Shown here: one piece after another, positions 57,680 through 64,000 of the stretch
How positions within the stretch are numbered: position 1 is the stretch's first letter
Layout: every line of letters begins with the position of its first letter
Assembly: GCA_013396755.1 (NCBI GenBank)
Contig: VWZF01005201.1
Coordinates: forward strand, 233,714-297,713
Reading direction: 5' to 3'
DNA: 64,000 nucleotides
Source of the DNA: Sclerurus mexicanus
Taxonomy: Eukaryota; Chordata; Aves; Passeriformes; Furnariidae
Position numbers and translations under genes: made by a program
The notes under the pieces: model-generated
Database searches by the model: none
What the model was told of the DNA's origin: nothing
Seen by the model: only the letters and a program-made list of their open reading frames with translations

Positions 57680-58070
57680 TATCTCCAAGTGAAACTTTAA
57701 ATATATGATTAAAATGACCTATTAAAGAGAAGGGGCTCGTTCCATTTGAGTACATTAATGGTGGTTCTGTGCTGACTGAGGAAGAATAAAATCCATAATC
57801 ATAAGCCTTATTAAAGGACAATATCCTTCGAGGGCTTATTGGTTTCCCCTTTAGGTAGTGGGAAGCCTTGAAAAATAGACACAGAAAGAGAAACAAAGAG
57901 ACACGCTGTGTTGTGCTGCTCCAGGGACCACGGCACTCAGGGAAATTACCTCCCTATTTTTAAGCGTGTTTACAACATGCCTATTCGCAGTATTATCTTT
58001 GATCTTAAACTCTCATTTAAATGATTCTTTTAAACGCTTGAGAGATCCGGAGGGGAAATAATTAGAAGTG
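57680..58070. promoter_or_regulatory. Candidate enhancer block with forkhead and TCF-like sites
   Basis: ATATGATTAAAATGACC, GTACATTAATGG, CATAATCATAAGCCTTATT, TGTTTAC (57967-57973), CTTTGAT (57997-58003) and GAAATAATTAGAAG lie in AT-rich unique DNA. Confidence 0.3.
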
Positions 58071-61000
58071 ACACGAAGTCTGAAAGAGCAAGGGAGTAAC
58101 TCCCTGCACAAAGTGGCTGTAAGATGGGATGTGGGGTGTAACACACGCCCAGACATTATATCTCATGAACGATCCATCCCTCCCCATGTGTGGGGGCACT
58201 GGTGGCACCATCGAGGCATTTGCAGGATGCAGCTCCCTACATCAGCAGTAATTCCAGGGTTTCAGGAGGGAAGCCACAGTCTAGCTATAACCAAATACAA
58301 GCCGGTGTTTATATTTACATGGTTTCACGTCCTTGTGGTGTCCTTGGGGGAAGAGACTTCATTATCATAAAGAATATGTTTTTATTCCCCTACATAAGTA
58401 CTACTTATTATAGTCTCATATATTTTCTGACACTACCAAGGGGTCTTTATTGTTGTACATCAAGGTCACTGACAAGTAATATATTCAATCTATTAAGTTA
58501 TTAGGGAGATAAATAATTTGGATGCAAGCTGAACTCTGAACTTTTACCTTTTCCCCTGACAGACGGGTAGTTTCTTGGCGTTCATACTAATCTTGCCTCT
58601 GCTTGAATAGTAATTCCATTAGGGTTATAGCTGAGCTATACATATGCAATGACCTCAAATACAATTTCTTTATGGACATGGGCAATAGGAATATTAAAAT
58701 TTTAAGCCAAAGAGGATGTAATGTAACTTTACATTATTTATTGTAGACACAAATCCTTTATAATATTAAAGGATAAAGAATTAATAAAAGAAAGATCCCA
58801 TAAACAATCCATAAAGTCACATGTAGTTCTTGATTTAATGCAATTGCTTTTTAGTGTCTTCTGGTTACAGACTTGCACTTCATTAAAAAAAATCTAGTCA
58901 GGAATCAGGAGCATCCCAATAACTCGGCATTCCCTGGGTGGTTTGGAAAGTAGCTTTAACCCTGTGGTTGTGCTCCTACCCAGGGACACTCAGCATGCTC
59001 GTGGCTAATCTTAATCCAGAGGTTATTACAGTTATTCAGTCCCTGAAACTGAGACTAACTGGTTATTTTAGTCCCTGAAAGTGGAACTTCTGCCCTGCTA
59101 GGGGAGGTATCGCTCTCTGTGAGACCACGAGCCAGGTCTTGGTGCTGGCAGGAGACCTCGGGGCTGACTTTAACCTGGCAGTGCCCCAGGATCTGGGAAT
59201 TGCTGGTTTTCCCCCACACAGATATTCTACCAAGCAGTTTTCCTTCCTGATAAACCTGCAGAAAGTGTGTGCCTTTGAAATTCCAGTGTGGGAATGTCCT
59301 GTGCTGAATTGCAGGAAGGGAAATGTTTGGAGCATCATCCCTGAAGGCTGCAGCGAGGGGGCTGCTGCCTCTGGGCTGACACTGAGCTGCATGAGATTGT
59401 GCTCCTGGGATCAAGAATGTCAACTATGCCAAAATCCCATCATATTTCATAGGTGTTCAATTCTCTTTCTAATTTAGACTTAGGATATCAAGCGAGTGTA
59501 AACCTTGCTGAAAACAGCAGTAATCTAAATAATTAGCTGAACTGTAAAACAAGCTTTTCTCTAATGAGAACAGAATGAAAGGGGGGGGGGACAAATTAGA
59601 CTTTCCTACCATTACTATTGATTTTATATTGAAAATACCTTTATATTCAAATATCTCCATATTTTAGCTAATAGAATACCTATTTTATTGAAAGGAGTGT
59701 ATATTCTTTCTGTGTCCCCATGATGCTCCTGGGAAGAGGAGGCAGCAGAGCCATCAGGCTGCTTTTATATCTCATGAAGGACCCTCCTCTATCAGGGAAT
59801 TAAATAGCTATGACCATTACCTTTCATTCTGTGCTTATTTGGGATTGAAGCTTAGTTTACATATTACAGACTATTCCAATTACCTCCTGGGCATTTTAAA
59901 CTGTCACTGTTAACTAACCTGGATTACTTTTGGAGAGAGAACTCTCTGTGTGACCCTGCCTCTGATTGTTTTATTCCTGCTGCCGAACACACAGCTCTGA
60001 CCATCTGGGGTGTAACGCTGCTGCAGCCGGAGTTCAGGCACTTCTTTTCACATCCTCCATTCTCGCTCCTTTTTCCCTCCTCCCTCATTCATCATCCCCT
60101 GCCCACACCCTTTCACCGCTCCCCTGTGTCCTCTTCTGACTAGGAAATCTCTCAGGGGCTCAGAGCAAGTTGCTCCTCAGGCACCTGCAGCCCCCACCCC
60201 ATCTCTGGGCACGGAATAACTCCCCAAGTGCCCAGCTCATACAGACCTGCCCAAAGACCCCACTGAGCGTGGCCCATAGGCGATGTTTGTGTGTGTTTTC
60301 AGGCTGCTGTGTGCCAATAAATTATCTTGATCCAAATTTGAGGGTCTTTTCTCAGTTTGGCTTTTTTTCGGGTTGTGCCTCTTGGGCTGGTCCAGCTCTG
60401 CCATGAGCTTTTGTATTGCAATAAATGAGAAAAATTCGCTTTACATCACCACTTTTAAACCAAATCTTCCATATACACTATTAATTTAGATTTAACCAGA
60501 ACAATTTCTGATGAAGTAATTACCCATTGATGGTAAGAGACATGTTTACTGAAGATGAATCATACCTGGTGTTAATGGCTGTTAATCCTCCCCTGACATG
60601 CCTTAAATAGTGAATTGGAGGTTACTGAACTTGCAAAAAGAGTCTTTACGTCGTTAGATTGCAATAGCGAAGCTGTTCTGCTCAGAAGGGCTGGTGGGCC
60701 TGCTCTTGAGAGCAGCCCAGGGTGAGGAGCTCCAGGACTCCCCCCGGCAGCTGGTCCCTTCCCCAAGTGTGCTGTTCAATGCAGCAGTGATGGATGGGTC
60801 TGTCGGGTGGGCACAGCCCTAAGGAACACCACGGAGCCCTGTGAACGGCTGCCTGGGTGCTCCCAGGGATGGGCTTTGGCCCTTCCAAATGAGCATTCCG
60901 GCCTAAGGAGCGGGTCCCTCCAGCCAGGGTGGGCTGGATGTTCCTGCAGTGTCTGGGGAGCACAGCCCCCCTCCTGTTAGGGGAGGGACGCGAGGGTTTA

Positions 61001-63543
61001 GCTTTGCTGTTGCAAATCAAACGAATGACATGGATTTGTGGCCTATCATCTTGACAGCCTCCTTTAAACTGCTTATTTTAAAACAGGATAAACAGAGGAT
61101 TAATAACCTTGCAGCACACAGAGAGCCTGGTTCCTCCCAGGGAGGCCTCTGCAGCATCCCTCCCTCACCCAGCTGCCAGCGTCTCACCCACCTCCTGCCC
61201 TGCACCCTAGGAATCGTGTCCCCAGAAGTGACCTGTGGCCTCCTCACACTCCCAAAATAATTCAGGATATGCCCCGATTCAGTTATAGGAATAAGGTGAT
61301 ACTGAAACATGACTTCGCCCCGCACTGCTTGAATTAGTGGGGGCAGAGCTCTGTGTGGTAAATCTGAATATTTTCTTAATCCTCAAAATAAAATAGTTGC
61401 AAGGTCAAGTCATGTTTCAACACTGAGGAACAGAGCCTGCTTCTTCTACCCCCTATTCAAGTTGGATAGAAATGCTCTTTCAAAGCACACTTGCAAGTTA
61501 AAGCTGTTAAAATCACAGATTCCCCCCAATAAACACAAACACACAGGTATTTACTAGTGAGTAGCTACACTGAGCAGCAAAGGAGGATATTTTATCTAAG
61601 TCCTTGTGTCATTCAGTCATTTCAGGACAGATTTTCCACCCAGTGCTGCTGAACAGCCCCACAGAGCCCGTGGGTGGAAGGGCAAGTGAGTAGGGAAGAG
61701 CAAGAAGGTCCCTTTCACACTTCTGCAAGACCTTGCTGACTTGAAAATGCCACATTTCCAGCAAAGCAGCAGCACATCTAATAAATCACATCTGTACGCT
61801 GCTTTATTCACAGGCACTGACAGTTTAGGATTGACGACACCCAGGGCAGCCCAGTGTCAAGCACTCCTAATGAAAACTATCCCATTTTGCTCCAGTAGCA
61901 GCAGCTGCCAACAGACATAATCTACTGGCATATGGAGAAGGCCATGCTAATCCCTGCAAGGTCATTAGCAAGAGGGTGAAAATTACATGCAAAGCACCAG
62001 CTGTGGCATCCCCTGCTCCCTCACACTTGCTGTGGCAGGGGCAACAGAGGTGAAAAATGCAAGCACACCTCAGCAGGTCAAGCGGTGCTGTTAGAGCACA
62101 GCTATTCCCCCTTCCCCAGCCCGGGGGGCCGTGCTGCTGAAATCCTTCCTGCGCAGAGGAGCGGGGAGCCCTCCAAGTGTCACCCGTTTCCACACTCAGA
62201 AGTAGCCCGGGGGGCAGAGGAGCTCCATGACAGCAGGACAGCTGGAGCACACGGGTTACCAAGGAGGTCTTGGCCCACCTCGTTAGGTGGGCTGAGCTCT
62301 GCCAGGGCAGGAGGCAGGAGCCATGTCCCACCTTCCCTGACAGCCTGTCATCGCCGGCGCTGGGGAACACGTGCAAAGAGCATCTTCACGTCCATCTTTC
62401 CAAGCAAAAGCATGGAGCTGTGGTGCTCAGGAACACGGTTTCGTGGTGGACCTGGCAGTGCTGGGTTAATGGTTTCACTCAATGATCTTACAGGGCTTTT
62501 TTTCCCCACAGAGCACAGAGTTCCAAATGTGGTGAGGAGCAGCACTGTACAGGGACAAGGGGGAACAAAGTCTCCAACCTGTCTTTCCCCCCATCCTTAA
62601 TCCACAAATAAAGCCCTGTCCCTTCAGGCTCACCTCAGGTTTATCTATTTTAATATTTACAGGCCTCTATGAGCTCTGCTTCCATAGTCTATAACTCACT
62701 CCCAGTTATTCTACCCCCATATTTACATGGGAATGCAGGATGTGGGTTTGTCTTTTCATTAAATCCTGCAAACATTTTTATAAGCACTAAACCAAAAACT
62801 CTGTTAAAACTCCTCAGCAACAGCAACCTAAAACAAATCTTTTCCAATTTGAATCCCAGCCTGCATAACAATCAATCCCACAAACCCCGTAATTGTTAAC
62901 ATTACTTTGGGTAATGTTTAAAAACATTAATTTCAAAAGATCTAATAGGAAAAAAGCTCTTTAAATCGGCATAAAGATAAATGGTCTCCAGCAGCATGAC
63001 CTTTTTCCATACCACAATGACATTGAATCATTTTAAAATTATTTACATTTTCATTCTTCCTTGGAAAAATGTTGACAAGGCTTTCACGGGCCGTAATGGA
63101 TACTCAGTAACATCTGGGGGAAGTGTAGCTGCATCAAGAGCCCTTCCTCAATTCCTCTTCCCACCTAAGAGCTTTAATTAATGGAGGAGAGGTGACTGCA
63201 GAGCGAGCTGGCTCATTAGCTGAGCTGTGGGGAGCGATCAGCTCCAAAAACACAACCTGCCAGTGGTTTTAACCACCAGTGTCTTCCTGCCTCGGGCATA
63301 GGTGCCTTCAGCTCTGTTTGTCGAAGATGAATGTGACCTCCAGGCTCACAATTGCCATCAGGCTGGGCTGTGACAGCAGAAAAACACCTGAGACAAGTTT
63401 TGGCTTTACTTTCTAGTCTGTAACTGGAGCATCCCCCACTGGGACTCCCTGGTGAGGGGCAGTGTCGTGGTGTGCACACACAGCCCACAGCGGGTACATG
63501 TGACAGGATGCACCTACAGGCACACATGGAGCCAAACAGAGCT
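58071..63543. other. Intergenic DNA, no gene recognised
   Basis: Unique sequence, with AT-rich patches at 58590-58890, 59490-59700, 60420-60660 and 62640-63070. A G10 run lies at 59581-59590. A plus-strand frame of 171 codons at 62085-62600 overlaps a minus-strand frame of 169 codons (61867-62376), and neither has recognisable domains. No tandem array, LINE or RNA gene was seen. Confidence 0.5.
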
Positions 63544-63682
63544 ATTCCCATCCCTGGAAGAGTCCAAGGCCAGGTTGGACGGGGCTTGGAGCAACCTGAG
63601 ATAGTGCAAGGTGTCCCTGCCCATGGCAGGGGGAGTGGAACAGGATCTTTAAGGTCCCTTCCACCCCAGCCACTCTGATTGA
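63544..63682 (+). mobile_element. CR1 LINE 3' fragment (sense)
   Basis: CATCCCTGGAAGAGTCCAAG, GCCAGGTTGGACGGGGCTTG, GGTGTCCCTGCCCATGGCAG and CTTTAAGGTCCCTTCCACCC follow sense CR1 order and end in a degenerate terminal repeat (CTCTGATTGAG). Confidence 0.92.
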
Positions 63683-64000
63683 GAAATCCTTCCCAGGCTC
63701 TCGCACACAGTGCAGTGGGGCACACGTGGCCCCCAGCACAGACCTGTGGCTCTCTCCCGGGAAATGCTGGTGCTCTTATCTTACCAAGCCATTCCCTGGG
63801 GTAGACTCAAGTTTGACACCATCCCTGCACTAACTCACAGCAGGAGCAGACATGACCTTAAAAATAAAGGGGACTCTGGTTTTTCCTTCCCTCACCCTTT
63901 GCTGAACCTTTGAGTCTTTAGAAAACAAAACATCTGCCATGGTGGAAGCAGGAGGTGACTCCTGAGTTCTGTCCCCACAGACACAGCAGGCCAGGGGAGA
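63683..64000. other. Intergenic DNA at the window edge
   Basis: Nothing recognised. LHX3, expected further right from human gene order, is not visible. Confidence 0.5.

Noticed and set aside
62085..62600. 171-codon plus-strand frame opposite a 169-codon minus-strand frame
   Set aside because: No recognisable domain, no splice context, and mutual overlap on both strands in ordinary intergenic sequence.
1..64000. CRISPR arrays, bacterial operons, tRNA or rRNA genes
   Set aside because: No spacer-repeat arrays or tRNA A/B-box pairs were seen. The CR1 elements and TMEM250 place the sequence in a bird nuclear genome.

Overview
The window looks like a bird (probably passerine) genomic segment. 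It carries about a dozen CR1-type LINE fragments with the typical avian 3' end, one probable solo LTR, a T-rich tandem-repeat block, several CpG-island-like stretches and two assembly gaps. There is no bacterial-style gene organisation. Most of the sequence is vertebrate intergenic DNA, and nearly every reading frame longer than 60 codons is fortuitous.

One protein-coding gene is recognisable. It is TMEM250 (C9orf69 in human), on the minus strand with its whole 139-codon CDS in one exon at 16074-16493. A good splice acceptor lies at 16627-16628. The first, non-coding exon and promoter are not visible, but probably lie in the CpG-rich block at 19255-20250, which is interrupted by a 450-base gap. 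From memory of the human map, TMEM250 sits between NACC2 and LHX3, all on one strand. If that order holds here, NACC2 lies off the left edge and LHX3 off the right edge. The 43 kb from about 21 to 64 kb would then be the distal regulatory desert of LHX3.

Layout. 1-880: G-poor, T-rich satellite-like DNA (pentamer, then a 53-bp minisatellite, then decay). 880-16000: intergenic DNA with three CpG-rich blocks (about 0.88-1.45, 7.1-7.9 and 11.0-11.6 kb), CR1 pieces and the presumed TMEM250 3' UTR. 16.0-20.3 kb: TMEM250 with a 32-bp minisatellite just upstream of its acceptor and a gapped CpG-island promoter. 20.3-21.2 kb: two CR1 pieces joined 5' end to 5' end. 21-48 kb: gene desert with AT-rich islands holding clustered TAATTA, octamer-like, TAATCC, forkhead and SOX-like motifs, a small CpG island at 26.4 kb, and an antisense LTR at 43.3-43.9 kb. 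47.5-48.1 kb: a CR1 nested in an older CR1. 48.2-49.8 kb: a second gapped CpG island. 49.8-64 kb: more desert with two further CR1 pieces.

Conservation cannot be measured from one sequence. The candidate regulatory islands are pattern-based suggestions, and motif matches in AT-rich DNA have a high chance background.
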